Of a stretch of 64,000 nt of DNA, positions 1 through 8,149 are shown piece after piece. Both the position numbers and the translations under genes were made by a program. The notes beneath the pieces were generated by a model, which ran no database searches, was not told the origin of the DNA, and saw only the letters and a program-made list of their open reading frames with translations. Source of the stretch: Chloracidobacterium sp. N (GTDB lineage Bacteria > Acidobacteriota > Blastocatellia > Chloracidobacteriales > Chloracidobacteriaceae); NCBI RefSeq assembly GCF_018304765.1, contig NZ_CP072643.1, positions 62,001 through 126,000 on the forward strand. The letters run 5' to 3'. Numbering within the stretch: position 1 is the stretch's first letter; each line of letters opens with the position of its first letter.

Positions 1-1547
1 GCGACGTAGCCGAGCGGGCTGACCATGTGCTGCTTGGTACGGCGACGCCCATCCAGACCCATCCGGCCGATCTGTGGGACCTGCTGGGGATTCTGCATCG
101 CGGCCGGGGACGGTTTGTGCTGGGGAATCAGTATGCGCTGTGGCATCAACCGGAGAAGGTGCTGGAGCTGCTGGCCGGCCGGGAAGAAGTCAGTGACCTG
201 AACTATGGCTGGGAGCTGCTGCGCTCGCCGCTGCCGCATGTTGATTCGACGGATGAAACACGCGCCCGACGGCTGTTTTCGGCCATCCGGCAGGACCTTG
301 GTCTGGGGGAAACGGACTGGCAGACGGACCGCCCATGGACTGATCTCACTGCGGAGACGCAGGAGATTCTGGAGGAGGAACTGGAGCGACGCCTGGACGG
401 TGTGGCGTTCTTTCAGCGTGAAAATCCGCTGGTCCGACACACCGTGCTGCGCCGGCGGCCGCAGTTGGAAGAAGCCAGGCTGCTGGCGCGCATCGGCGTT
501 GAGGTGCATCCGAACCGGAATCTGGTCCGGGCGGTCCGCGAGTTTGATGTTTTGTTTGAGGGGCGGGTGCTGCGTACGTCGGAGGTCTTCCGCCAGGCAT
601 ACGGGCAGGTCTGTGCCTTTGGCCGGATGCTGGCGAAGCGCCAACCGGGGAACAGCTTTCTCCGGCGGTTGCTGGAACAACGGCTTTGTTCCAGCTTTCA
701 GGCGGCGCTGGCTACAGCCCGGAGGTTGTTGGGTGGGCGCGCCGTTCACGAGGAGGGGGATGACTTCGACGCCGATGTGACTGTTGAGACGCATGAAGAG
801 CGCGCGGCGCTGGAGGAGCTGGTGTCCTGCCTGGAACAGATTGCCGAAGACCCCAAGCTGGAGGCGGTCATTCACTATCTGGAGCGGGAAAAGTGGCTTG
901 AGTTGGGGGTAATCATTTTCAGCCAGTACTACGACACGGCGAAGTGGTTGGCCGAGGCGCTGGCTGCCCGGTATCCGGCCGAGGCCGTTGGGCTGTATGC
1001 CGGGGCCGGGCGCAGTCGGCTGTACCAGGGGGGCGACAGCGTCGCGGTGGAGCGCGAGACGCTCAAGCGGATGGTGGCGGAGTATCGGCTGCGGATCATG
1101 GTGGCGACGGATGCGGCATGTGAAGGGCTGAACCTCCAGACCCTGGGGACGCTCATCAACGTTGACCTGCCGTGGAATCCGACCCGTCTGGAGCAGCGGA
1201 TTGGGCGGATCAAGCGATTTGGACAGCGGCGCGAAACGGTGGACATGCTCAATCTGGTCTTCCAGCAGACGGTGGACGAAAGCATTTACGAGCGGTTGTC
1301 CGAGCGTATGCGGGATCGGTATGACCTGTTTGGCGCGTTGCCGGATGTGATCATGGACGAGTGGATTGAAGACATCAGGACGCTGGGGGAGAAGCTGGAC
1401 GAGTACATCAACGCCCGGAAGGCGGCGACGGGTTTTGATGTGCGTTACCGGGCCACGCTGGTGCCTGGGGAGCGGGACTGGCGCGCATGTACCGAAGTGT
1501 TGTCACGGCGCGAGTTCTCGGACCTGATGCGCACCCCTTGGGGCTGA
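1..1547 (+). CDS. SNF2-type helicase, C-terminal part (cut by window start)
   Basis: The reading frame is open from base 3 and has no upstream start, so the gene begins before the window. The first residues (LLGTATPIQT) match helicase motif III, and residues near EGLNLQTLGTLINVDLPWNP followed by RLEQRIGRIKRFGQ match motifs V and VI of the superfamily 2 C-terminal helicase domain. About 200 residues between the lobes are helical and charged, as in RapA/HepA-like and PLD-helicase-like SNF2 proteins. The protein should be an ATP-driven translocase on double-stranded DNA or on protein-DNA complexes. The N-terminal lobe is missing, so its subfamily (RNA polymerase recycling or phage defence) cannot be decided. 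It ends with TGA at 1545-1547 and converges with the next gene. Confidence 0.85.
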   Translation, partial: DVAERADHVLLGTATPIQTHPADLWDLLGILHRGRGRFVLGNQYALWHQPEKVLELLAGREEVSDLNYGWELLRSPLPHVDSTDETRARRLFSAIRQDLGLGETDWQTDRPWTDLTAETQEILEEELERRLDGVAFFQRENPLVRHTVLRRRPQLEEARLLARIGVEVHPNRNLVRAVREFDVLFEGRVLRTSEVFRQAYGQVCAFGRMLAKRQPGNSFLRRLLEQRLCSSFQAALATARRLLGGRAVHEEGDDFDADVTVETHEERAALEELVSCLEQIAEDPKLEAVIHYLEREKWLELGVIIFSQYYDTAKWLAEALAARYPAEAVGLYAGAGRSRLYQGGDSVAVERETLKRMVAEYRLRIMVATDAACEGLNLQTLGTLINVDLPWNPTRLEQRIGRIKRFGQRRETVDMLNLVFQQTVDESIYERLSERMRDRYDLFGALPDVIMDEWIEDIRTLGEKLDEYINARKAATGFDVRYRATLVPGERDWRACTEVLSRREFSDLMRTPWG

Positions 1548-1681
1548 CGGCCTGATATTCCGCCTTTTTGCAAAGCTTGGGCGCGTATGCGGGCTTTTGG
1601 AAAAGCCGTCGGCAGGCCCGTTGTGCCGGGTAGGGGGTGCAGGCCAGTAGTCATCAACAACTCCTGCCGGCGGCTGTCGCG

Positions 1682-2476
1682 TCAGTTCCCGACGCTGCCT
1701 TGCAGGGGGAGGCGCTCCGGCAAGCGGGCGGCGTACTCGACGAGATCGCACAGCAGCGCGACGGAGCGTTCGGCATTTTCGACCGTCAGATAATCCCACC
1801 AGCCAAAACCGACACCCAGCACCCCTTCAAACGTGATACCGCCGAGGCGGCGTCTTACGTCGGGATGCGCGACCTCGACCCCATACTGGAGTTGCGGCCG
1901 CGTCATCCGGCCGGAATAGCGAATCTCCACGCTCACGGCTGTTTCACCGAGTGTGCCCTGATAGCGCCAGAACTCACTCCCCATGTCTTGGCTGGCAGTG
2001 GCAAAACGTGCGGCGAACGCCCGTTGTACCAGACGGCGCAGGGTGGGGATTTTGATCGGTTTCAGGTCTTCAAGCCGACGGGCCAGATGTTCCGATGGCT
2101 GCGCGGCCAGTCCTGTTGTTCCCTGCGCCGTAAGCCATCCCTGAAGGCTGCCGTACTGCCGGGTTTTCGCCAGGCCGGCTAACAGATTGACGCCTGTGCA
2201 ACGGACACCCTCCGCCAGTGCCGGGGGCGCGGTGCACCGGGAGAAACGCTCGACAACGGCGGGTGGTCGCAGTTGACCCAGAAAACTGTAGGACGACCAT
2301 TCCGTGAGGGTGTCCACGACTGCCGATTGCTCCGTCGGGTTGAGTCGGGTGAAGGTGTCCAGAAACCAGACGACTCTGGTATCAGGGATGCGTTTCAGGC
2401 GGGCGAAGTCGGATGCCTGTTCGGTGGCGAATTCCGCACGTAACCAATCCACCAGAACCTGTCTCGAATCCATCAT
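1682..2476 (-). CDS. Conserved-looking protein of unknown function
   Basis: This is a 264-residue soluble protein with no signal peptide or membrane segment. The N-terminal half is helical. The C-terminal half contains an aromatic patch (GVGFGWWDYLTVENAERSV) near residue 225, and residues 175-215 look like beta strands. I do not recognise the family. The gene lies on the minus strand 137 bp downstream of the Mrr_N-like gene, and converges with the helicase gene with 134 bp between the stops. Codon use is GC-rich like the chromosome. The second codon is also ATG, so the start may be 2473. Its place beside a DNA translocase and a winged-helix protein could suggest a DNA-processing or defence setting, but nothing in the protein shows that. 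Confidence 0.65.
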   Translation of the reverse strand: MMDSRQVLVDWLRAEFATEQASDFARLKRIPDTRVVWFLDTFTRLNPTEQSAVVDTLTEWSSYSFLGQLRPPAVVERFSRCTAPPALAEGVRCTGVNLLAGLAKTRQYGSLQGWLTAQGTTGLAAQPSEHLARRLEDLKPIKIPTLRRLVQRAFAARFATASQDMGSEFWRYQGTLGETAVSVEIRYSGRMTRPQLQYGVEVAHPDVRRRLGGITFEGVLGVGFGWWDYLTVENAERSVALLCDLVEYAARLPERLPLQGSVGN

Positions 2477-2613
2477 GCAGCTCCCATCACCAAACGCTTC
2501 ATTTCAGGAATGGCCAGAAGTTCTGGTTTCCACAGCCGGGGATTTCACCGGCCGGGCAGGATTGTTTTTTGATGGCGAACTCATCGGCAAAAGGGCAAAA
2601 CGGCCCGGACCGG

Positions 2614-3195
2614 TTAGCCGCCGCCGTCACGCAGGAACCGGGCACCGGCCGCGCTGATTTGCCAGACCCCACGGGGGCTGTCATTCCGCAGAAGTCCTTG
2701 CCTGACCATGGTGTTACGCGCCCATTGCGCCGTGTTCTTCCAGCGCGGCATGTCCGGGTCAGAGGTGAGCGGCTCGAAATCCACATCCCTCAGCGTGCCC
2801 TGCATGGTCTGAAGCACATGGTCAAGAACCTCATTCACCTGAGCCGAACCACCCAGGGCTTGCAGGGCTTCGAGAATCGGCCGGTAGTAGGCTTCTTCGC
2901 GCGTCCGCTGCCCACGGCGCAAACGGCCGAGGTTACGCCGTGTGGCTTGGGCTTCGGTATCTTCCTCATCTTCTTCCCGGGTAAAGAGGCTCTCCCACTC
3001 CCGACGGAGCGCGTTGGTTTTGTCGCGGAAATCCGTGAGCTGTTCCGCCCGCTCGATAGCTTCTTTTGCCTTTTCATAATCGCGCTCTTCAAAGGCACGG
3101 GCACCAGCCCGGTTTACGAAATCAATCTCCGCCTCGATTTCTTCCAGCAGCATCTCGAAGGCAGCGGCCACGCTGGTTGAGTTGTTCTCCATCAT
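2614..3195 (-). CDS. Mrr_N-like winged-helix protein with coiled N-terminus
   Basis: The protein has 193 residues. Residues 1-95 are highly charged and probably helical or coiled coil, with a run of acidic residues around REEDEEDTEA. Residues 105-190 resemble the winged-helix domain at the N-terminus of Mrr-type restriction enzymes and related regulators: PILEALQALGGSAQVNEVL, then WKNTAQWARNTMVRQGLL and SPRGVWQISAAGARFL. That pattern normally mediates DNA binding. No Mrr nuclease domain follows, so it is a stand-alone binding or adaptor protein. The first two codons are both ATG and no strong ribosome binding site separates them. It may be co-transcribed with the 1682-2476 gene. Confidence 0.65.
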   Translation of the reverse strand: MMENNSTSVAAAFEMLLEEIEAEIDFVNRAGARAFEERDYEKAKEAIERAEQLTDFRDKTNALRREWESLFTREEDEEDTEAQATRRNLGRLRRGQRTREEAYYRPILEALQALGGSAQVNEVLDHVLQTMQGTLRDVDFEPLTSDPDMPRWKNTAQWARNTMVRQGLLRNDSPRGVWQISAAGARFLRDGGG

Positions 3196-3222
3196 GGTGA
3201 CAACTTCTCAGACAGGTTGGAT

Positions 3223-3423
3223 TCAAAACTTCCAAAGCAGATAGAGAATGACAGGCGGGCCAAGTAAGTAGAGTGCAATGGTGCTCCAAAACCAGGCGCT
3301 ATGCTCAGAGCGTTCATACCACTGCCCCTGGCAATATACGCGGCCAATCTTTATCGCCCTCCATGCGTAAAAGAACATCCCCAGGCACAGAAGTGTCAAC
3401 ATGATTTTCATGAGGATAAGCAT
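3223..3423 (-). CDS. Small two-span membrane protein
   Basis: This is a 66-residue hypothetical protein. Residues 3-20 (LMKIMLTLLCLGMFFYAW) and 46-65 (WSTIALYLLGPPVILYLLW) are hydrophobic enough to span the membrane, with a charged loop containing YERSEHSAW between them. I recognise no family. It lies between the Mrr_N-like gene (27 bp away) and the DUF4143 ATPase on the same strand. Coding is supported only by the two clear membrane segments and the compact spacing. Confidence 0.45.
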   Translation of the reverse strand: MLILMKIMLTLLCLGMFFYAWRAIKIGRVYCQGQWYERSEHSAWFWSTIALYLLGPPVILYLLWKF

Positions 3424-3487
3424 GATTCACCTGTGATCCACTTGCAGCTTCATGAGAGGTTTTCCGTCTGTGGGGAAGCGGAACTGC

Positions 3488-4681
3488 TTATGGGCGGGCA
3501 AGCTCCGCACAAAGTTCCGGCAGTGGGAAAGCTTCGATGCCTTCAGCGAGCGGAAAGCGTTCACGGCCGCTGTACACGACGCAGCAGCGGATGGGCTTGA
3601 CTGTTTCGCGGGCTGCGTAAAACCCACGCTCAAGCTTTGGCGCCAGCCCACGCTTGATCTCGATTGCCCATGGCCGGCGCTCGCCGGGGCGCTCAATCAG
3701 CAGGTCAATCTCCGCACCGGCCGCCGTGCGGAAGAAATATACCTGTGTGCCAGGCGGGGCCGCAGCGATCAGCGCTTCGATGGCCAGCCCCTCCCAGCTC
3801 GCACCTGCCACCGGGTGGGCAAGCAGGGCTTCACCATCGGCAATGCCGAGCAGCGCATGGACAAGTCCGCTGTCGCGCACATAGACCTTGGGTGATTTCA
3901 CCAGGCGCTTGCGGACGTTGCCATGCCAGGGCGCAAGCCGCCGCACCAGCAACAGGTCCACGAGCAGGTCAAGGTAGCGGGCCACCGTTTTGCCGTCCAC
4001 AGCCAGCGCGCGGGCGAGTGATGCGGCGTTGAGCAGCTCTCCCTGACTGTGGGCCAGCATGGTCCACAGCCGACGCAGCGTTTCTGCCGGGATGCGCGGT
4101 CCGAGCTGTGGGATGTCGCGTTCGAGGTAGGTACGGATGAAATCGCTGCGCCAGCGCAGGCTCACGGCATCGCTTTCTGCCAGCAGGCTTTCGGGAAAAC
4201 CGCCGCGCAGCCACAGAGCGTCCAGTTGCCTGGGTTCGACTTCGCCGGCGTCCAGCGGACCAAGCTCCAGGTAGCGGATGCGTCCGGCGAGCGACTCGCT
4301 CGACTGCCGGAGCAGGTCCATCGAGGCTGAGCCGAGCACCAGGAACCGGCCCCGCCCCTGTCCGCGCCGCCGTCCCTTGTCGATCAGCCCGCGCAGGCTC
4401 TGGAACAACTGTGGCGCGCGCTGAATCTCGTCGAGGATGACGAGCTTGTCCGCATGCTGGGCCAGGTACAGCTCAGGATCGGCGAGTTTGGTGCGGTCAG
4501 CTTCGGATTCAAGGTCCAGATAGACTGACGGCCGGGTATCGGCCACGGCAAGCGCCAGCGTGGTCTTGCCTGCCTGGCGTGGACCCAGGAGTGCTACTGC
4601 CGGAACCTCGGCCAGGGCAGCGGTCAGCGTTGACAGAAGTCGTCGGGGAATCATCCTTGCAATCATGGCATGGGATTCCAT
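3488..4681 (-). CDS. AAA ATPase with C-terminal DUF4143 domain
   Basis: The protein has 397 residues. A Walker A motif (GPRQAGKTTLAL) lies near residue 33 and a Walker B motif (KLVILDEIQRAPQLFQSLR) near residue 78, which is the usual AAA_14 arrangement. The C-terminal third is the DUF4143 domain: GELLNAASLARAL, KTVARYLDLLVDLLLVRRL, GASWEGLAIEALI, then a nuclease-like strand region EIDLLIE...WAIEIKR. These ATPases are widespread and often found in accessory regions; their cellular role is poorly known. Starts at 4681, 4666 and 4654 are all possible and none has a good ribosome binding site. The first two fall inside a perfect inverted repeat, which makes translational or transcriptional self-control plausible. 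Confidence 0.85.
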   Translation of the reverse strand: MESHAMIARMIPRRLLSTLTAALAEVPAVALLGPRQAGKTTLALAVADTRPSVYLDLESEADRTKLADPELYLAQHADKLVILDEIQRAPQLFQSLRGLIDKGRRRGQGRGRFLVLGSASMDLLRQSSESLAGRIRYLELGPLDAGEVEPRQLDALWLRGGFPESLLAESDAVSLRWRSDFIRTYLERDIPQLGPRIPAETLRRLWTMLAHSQGELLNAASLARALAVDGKTVARYLDLLVDLLLVRRLAPWHGNVRKRLVKSPKVYVRDSGLVHALLGIADGEALLAHPVAGASWEGLAIEALIAAAPPGTQVYFFRTAAGAEIDLLIERPGERRPWAIEIKRGLAPKLERGFYAARETVKPIRCCVVYSGRERFPLAEGIEAFPLPELCAELARP

Positions 4682-4691
4682 GATTGCAAGG
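4655..4691. repeat. Perfect 14-bp inverted repeat over the DUF4143 ATPase start
   Basis: CCTTGCAATCATGG at 4655-4668 is perfectly inverted as CCATGATTGCAAGG at 4678-4691, with a 9-base spacer. The arms contain the ATG codons at 4681 and 4666 of the minus-strand ATPase gene. It could be an operator for a dimeric regulator or an mRNA hairpin hiding the start codon. Confidence 0.7.
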
Positions 4692-5063
4692 TAAATGTAG
4701 GGAAATGGGCGATGAGATGGTCAACGTCGAAGCCTTGGAATGGGTGATGATTGAAGTGCTCGTACAGCTTCACATCATGCAGAAGGTTTTCGTATCGCTT
4801 GCGGGACATTCGCCCAATGCTGTCAGAAAGTCCAATGAATGTTGAAAATGAACCAGCCCACTTCGAGTCAGAAAACCATATTGAACCACCGTGGCCGACA
4901 TTGTCCGGCAATTCTTTTGAATCAGAAGAATGCGCCTCTGCTCAGTCGTCCATTACTCGTCAGTGCCTCCAGGACAAGTAGCCTTGGCGTATTGTAGAAG
5001 CCTTCTACAAACGCTGGCACGGCAATGCAGTGTCTGCACAATAGAAGCAATCACACTCAGGAC
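4692..5063. other. Gap with no convincing gene
   Basis: I see no recognisable gene here. A minus-strand frame from a TTG at 4911 to 4663 (82 residues, with YENLLHDVKLYEHFNHHPF) has no ribosome binding site and overlaps the ATPase start; it may be a remnant. The stretch is less GC-rich than the sequence to its left and joins the group of decayed genes that follows. Confidence 0.4.
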
Positions 5064-5283
5064 AGCAGCATCAAAAGCTGGGCGATAGTTGACTGTCCCT
5101 TGCACGTTCCGGAGATAACCAGGTTGTAATCCCAGTACCACAAATGCTTCGACGGGTACATCTTGGGCGTAGTCGGTCAACCAAGTCGGCCTCAAAATCT
5201 GTGGGAAAAGCTGCCAGGTTTACAGCCCGGATAGCTGTGGCACCTCCTGGCTGTTCCCCTCTGATAGTGCTGTTTCTCTGCAT
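5064..5283 (-). pseudogene. GNAT N-acetyltransferase remnant with internal deletion
   Basis: Two minus-strand frames together give both ends of a YhbS-type GNAT acetyltransferase. One frame (start 5283, GNAT-like from about 5265) gives IRGEQPGGATAIRAVNLAAF and then EADLVDRLR, a typical GNAT N-terminus. From about 5174 another frame gives DYAQDVPVEAFVVLGLQPGY and GTVNYRPAFDAA, which match the C-terminal strand region of the same family. The core with the acetyl-CoA loop (about 90 residues) is missing and the reading frame changes at the junction near 5165-5175. The gene cannot make a functional enzyme. It is the last member of a same-strand series starting at DUF2703/SigZ. Confidence 0.7.
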
Positions 5284-5298
5284 GAAGAACCTTGAAAT

Positions 5299-5670
5299 TT
5301 ACTCAAGCTGTGAGACTGTTTCAAAGAAAGTGATCAGGTTGCCGTCTTCATCCAGAATACCGAATTCGTGAGTGCCCCAGGGTTTAGCCTGCAGGGGGGC
5401 ATCGTCATGAACAACACCCTTGATTCATAATTCGTCGTACAGGGAAGTGATACCCTTGACCTTGATTCGGCAAGCTGTATTTTCGGCTATGTGCTTTTCC
5501 GAACAAGCCCAGAAGTGAATTTTCACCGAGTCCCGCTGTACAATACCATAAACTGATGGCTCTTCGTGGATTTTTGTGAAGCCCAGTACTGTACAGTAGA
5601 ATTGGATAGTTCTGCTGATGTTCAATGAGGCTAAAATTGGCACTGCACTGTCAAGTATTGGTTTATTCAT
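5299..5670 (-). pseudogene. VOC (glyoxalase/bleomycin-resistance) gene with in-frame TGA
   Basis: A 123-codon frame runs from ATG at 5670 to TAA at 5299 and is broken once, by TGA at 5425-5427. Before it comes a VOC N-terminal half (ILASLNISRTIQFYCTVLGF), and after it, in the same frame, the C-terminal half (PWGTHEFGILDEDGNLITFF). The normal fold needs both halves, including the metal-ligand glutamate of the ITFFE motif. TGA would arise from CGA (Arg) by one transition. The start is one base after the stop of the preceding gene. Without evidence of read-through it is best called a recent pseudogene. Confidence 0.75.
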
Positions 5671-5671
5671 T

Positions 5672-6016
5672 TCACTTTCTCTTCTGTGTATTTTGAGATG
5701 AGGCAGCTAACCAGCTTTCCTGAAATTTTCCTGAAAACAAGAACTTTGGAAAGGTGTAAAACTGCTCAGTGTACAACCGGGTCACAAAATTCAGGCCGTT
5801 TTGAAAGGGAGCTGGAGCTTTTGGCTCCAGTGCGTGCCCTCGGCGCTGCAATCCCAGCGATATAACGGCCAAACCGATCCATGCCATGGCTGACAGAGGC
5901 TCCTGCCAGGCGATGGCACTGACCAGTCCCAAGTGAGCTGCGATGAAGGGAGGAACAGCAATCAAGTGAATCAGCAAGTTGGTTCGGTGGGTATGGAGTT
6001 GAGCATAGGTGTTCAT
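5672..6016 (-). CDS. DUF962/Mpo1-like small membrane protein (tentative)
   Basis: This is a 114-residue protein with two hydrophobic segments (about residues 14-34 and 40-58). The start TYAQLHTHRTNLLIHLIAVP and the later RRGHALEPKAPAPF and TEQFYTFPKFLFSG resemble bacterial DUF962/Mpo1-like proteins (H-x-x-N-x-x-IH near the N-terminus, GHALE plus a proline-rich turn after the second helix). Fungal Mpo1 is a 2-hydroxy fatty acid dioxygenase; the bacterial homologues are mostly uncharacterised. The start codon overlaps the stop of sigZ (ATGA at 6013-6016), so the two are translationally coupled. The family assignment is from recognition of short motifs only. Confidence 0.55.
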   Translation of the reverse strand: MNTYAQLHTHRTNLLIHLIAVPPFIAAHLGLVSAIAWQEPLSAMAWIGLAVISLGLQRRGHALEPKAPAPFQNGLNFVTRLYTEQFYTFPKFLFSGKFQESWLAASSQNTQKRK

Positions 6017-6624
6017 GGTTTACTCTCCTGACAAGGACAATGGGTTTCTTCCAGTTTGTGAGGACCACACCTTGCTCCTTGTTTCAGTCGGTAATCAAGT
6101 ACATTGCCGAGCCGATCGCGTTCGATCTCGCAACACTGCAACAGCATTGCCCGTAGCTGTTGCCGACTGCGCTGCACCCGTGACTTTACGCCGGAAAGAG
6201 AAAGCCCCAGTCGCTCTGCCGCGGCTTTCTGGGTCATACCCTCCGGTTCCACCAGCCGTAGGGCTTCCTGGTAGGTGGAGGGTAACGCCCTGAGCATCGG
6301 TTGCAGGCAGGTGGCCAGTTCCTGATTCAACGTAGTAACAGCTTCCTCACCAGAGTGAGCCGCCAGCGCCATCTCTTGCTCAGCAGCCGTTTCCCACTGC
6401 CTCGAAGAAGAGCAGTAATGGTCAATTACAGCGTGGCGGGCAATCTGAAACATCCAGGACACAAGGCGCTCACGCTCTCTCACAGTGTGGAGGCGGTGAT
6501 GAATTCGGAGAAACACGTCCTGCAGGATGTCATCCGCATCAGCCGGGTTTTTCACCCGTTGTCGAATGAATTGGTACAGGCGATCGTGAAACATCTGCCA
6601 GAGTGCTGCCAAATCCTGCTCCAT
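6013..6624 (-). CDS. sigZ: ECF-type RNA polymerase sigma factor SigZ
   Basis: The protein has 203 residues from the ATG at 6624, chosen because AGGAG lies 8 bases upstream; a GTG directly before it is less likely. Region 2 is clear (LYQFIRQRVKNPADADDILQ, then DVFLRIHHRL and LVSWMFQIARHAVIDHYC). Region 4 has the helix-turn-helix (YQEALRLVEPEGMTQKAAAE, RLGLSLSGVKSRVQRSRQQL). The C-terminal extension LLQCCEIERDRLGNVLDY, with further Cys/His residues (CGPHKLEETHCPC), is typical of SigZ and suggests metal or redox sensing. I see no anti-sigma gene. The neighbours DUF2703 upstream and the DUF962-like gene downstream are probably its operon and perhaps its regulon. Confidence 0.85.
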   Translation of the reverse strand: MEQDLAALWQMFHDRLYQFIRQRVKNPADADDILQDVFLRIHHRLHTVRERERLVSWMFQIARHAVIDHYCSSSRQWETAAEQEMALAAHSGEEAVTTLNQELATCLQPMLRALPSTYQEALRLVEPEGMTQKAAAERLGLSLSGVKSRVQRSRQQLRAMLLQCCEIERDRLGNVLDYRLKQGARCGPHKLEETHCPCQESKP

Positions 6625-6660
6625 CACCGCTTCTCCTGGTGGTCAAATCTGGTGGTCAAA

Positions 6661-7311
6661 CTACTGACACCCACAAGAGGCAGACGCTGCTGTTGGCGCA
6701 CCACAGCAGGATACCTTCTCTTCTGCTGTACAACAGGTAGCCTGTGCGCTGACCTCACAGCAACCGGACGCTGTCGCTGTCATCGTGTTTGCGTAGCTTT
6801 CCGAAGAAACTGCCTGTACCTGCTGACTGGCAAAAAACTGTTTCAGGTTGTCTGGTACGCCGGTGTAGGGCTGGAGCTTTGCCAGTACCGTGGATGTATC
6901 ACCGTAGATTGCTGCCAGCAGGGCATCGACAATCATACCGACCGGAGCTTCAGTGTACTCTGCGCCTCGGTAACGCCAGACTCGACAGGCAACACTTCCA
7001 TTACAACCACACAGGTCACTACAGGCGTCGCAGGGGCTTTCGACCGTCTCCAAGGCAATGTCCCTGCCGTTGACACGGATGGTGGGGGAGGTCACAAACT
7101 GATGCTGGTGAGCTTGTTCTTCTGACGCAATCAGTCGTTCAACGACGGACACTGTGGTGCCGGTTGCTGCCAGAACCCCCTGCAGAAGGGTGACTGCCTG
7201 CTGAATGTTTGCCAGTGAGCCAACACAGCGGGTACAGGTGTTGAGGTCTAGGGCCAGTAACTCAATCCTCACTGTGCGAGGGGAGTCGGCCTGGAGCATT
7301 TGAGAATTCAT
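6661..7311 (-). CDS. DUF2703 cysteine-rich thioredoxin-like protein
   Basis: The protein has 216 residues from ATG at 7311, which has GGAGAA about 8 bases upstream; an earlier in-frame start at 7362 lacks this. The N-terminal part (ELLALDLNTCTRCVGSLANI, then VERLIASEEQAHQHQFVTSP and TIRVNGRDIALE) is the DUF2703 thioredoxin-like fold with a CxxC pair. The middle has a second cysteine cluster (CDACSDLCGCNG). The C-terminal tail has paired cysteines (GCCEV, CCTAEEKVSCCGAP, SCGCQ), suggesting a metal- or arsenic-type thiol ligand. It is 37 bp upstream of sigZ, on the same strand. The function is unknown; a metal- or thiol-stress role is inferred. Confidence 0.75.
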   Translation of the reverse strand: MNSQMLQADSPRTVRIELLALDLNTCTRCVGSLANIQQAVTLLQGVLAATGTTVSVVERLIASEEQAHQHQFVTSPTIRVNGRDIALETVESPCDACSDLCGCNGSVACRVWRYRGAEYTEAPVGMIVDALLAAIYGDTSTVLAKLQPYTGVPDNLKQFFASQQVQAVSSESYANTMTATASGCCEVSAQATCCTAEEKVSCCGAPTAASASCGCQ

Positions 7312-8149
7312 ACGACGGTTCTCCAATCTGGAAACTGAGCCCAACCTGGTGCTCATCCCCAAAGACGGAGAACTTACAAGAAGGACGCAAAGTCTGCCGG
7401 CCGGTCAGATCGGAAATCCCCAGCCGTGCTCGCTGACGCTCCAGTGCAGCGGTGGCACTCCGCCGTCTGCTGCCTGTTTTGGTTTGGGTGTTGGCGCGAA
7501 ATCTGTCTGTTGCTGCCGCGCGAATAATCTCGTGATTGGCGGCAAGGTTCGGGTCCGGCTTCATACCCGGAAAAAGTCTTGCCACTGGGAACAGTGTTTC
7601 TTCGCCCGAGAACGTAAAGTGTGTGTCACCGTTGAGAATCAGAAGCCATTGGTCCACGTTGGACGTGTGATCGAACAGCGCCCTCCGGTCTTTAGCGGCA
7701 AACCCGCGTCCCGGAGCCTCATCCTCCGTCCCGGTTACTGAAAAGAGAGGCATGGGCATGTTCCTGAACGAGTCTTTCGTGTCGCCTTGGCTTGGTCGTG
7801 GAGGCGATGGGCTGAGGATAAACGCCCCCTGCAACTCAGGTATCGCCAGTGCATAGCCAAACCGCTTCACGAATTGGCCGGCGACCACCTGACTTGGCAG
7901 TCCGCCGTAGGAGTGACCGGATATGCCGATTCGCGTGGGGTCAATCCGCCCTTTCAACTCCCCAAGGCGATCTGGCTGCTTGAGCAGCTTCACAACGAAC
8001 GCAATGTCCCGGAAGCGTGGTTCACTGGCTTTTTGGCCCTGAACGGCATGGGGCTGGTCGGGAACGGTCATGTCACTACCGCCGGACAGGAAAGCGGAAG
8101 ACAACACATTGCAAAGTGCTTTCTTTTTTCCAGGGAAAATTGCAGACAT
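7262..8149 (-). pseudogene. Truncated alpha/beta hydrolase (dienelactone hydrolase/acetylhydrolase-like)
   Basis: The frame has 295 codons, but only its middle looks like a family member. RFRDIAFVVKLL, RIDPTRIGISGHSYGG (the GxSxG nucleophile elbow), TGTEDEAPG (acid region) and NGDTHFTFSGEE (catalytic histidine region) occur in the right order. The usual first 100 or so residues with the oxyanion motif (HGxGG) are absent and are replaced by about 45 unrelated residues. The C-terminal 90 residues also look foreign and run into the DUF2703 start (7262-7311 overlap). I infer a gene truncated at its N-terminus. A short functional form cannot be excluded, because nucleophile, acid and histidine are all present. 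Confidence 0.55.
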
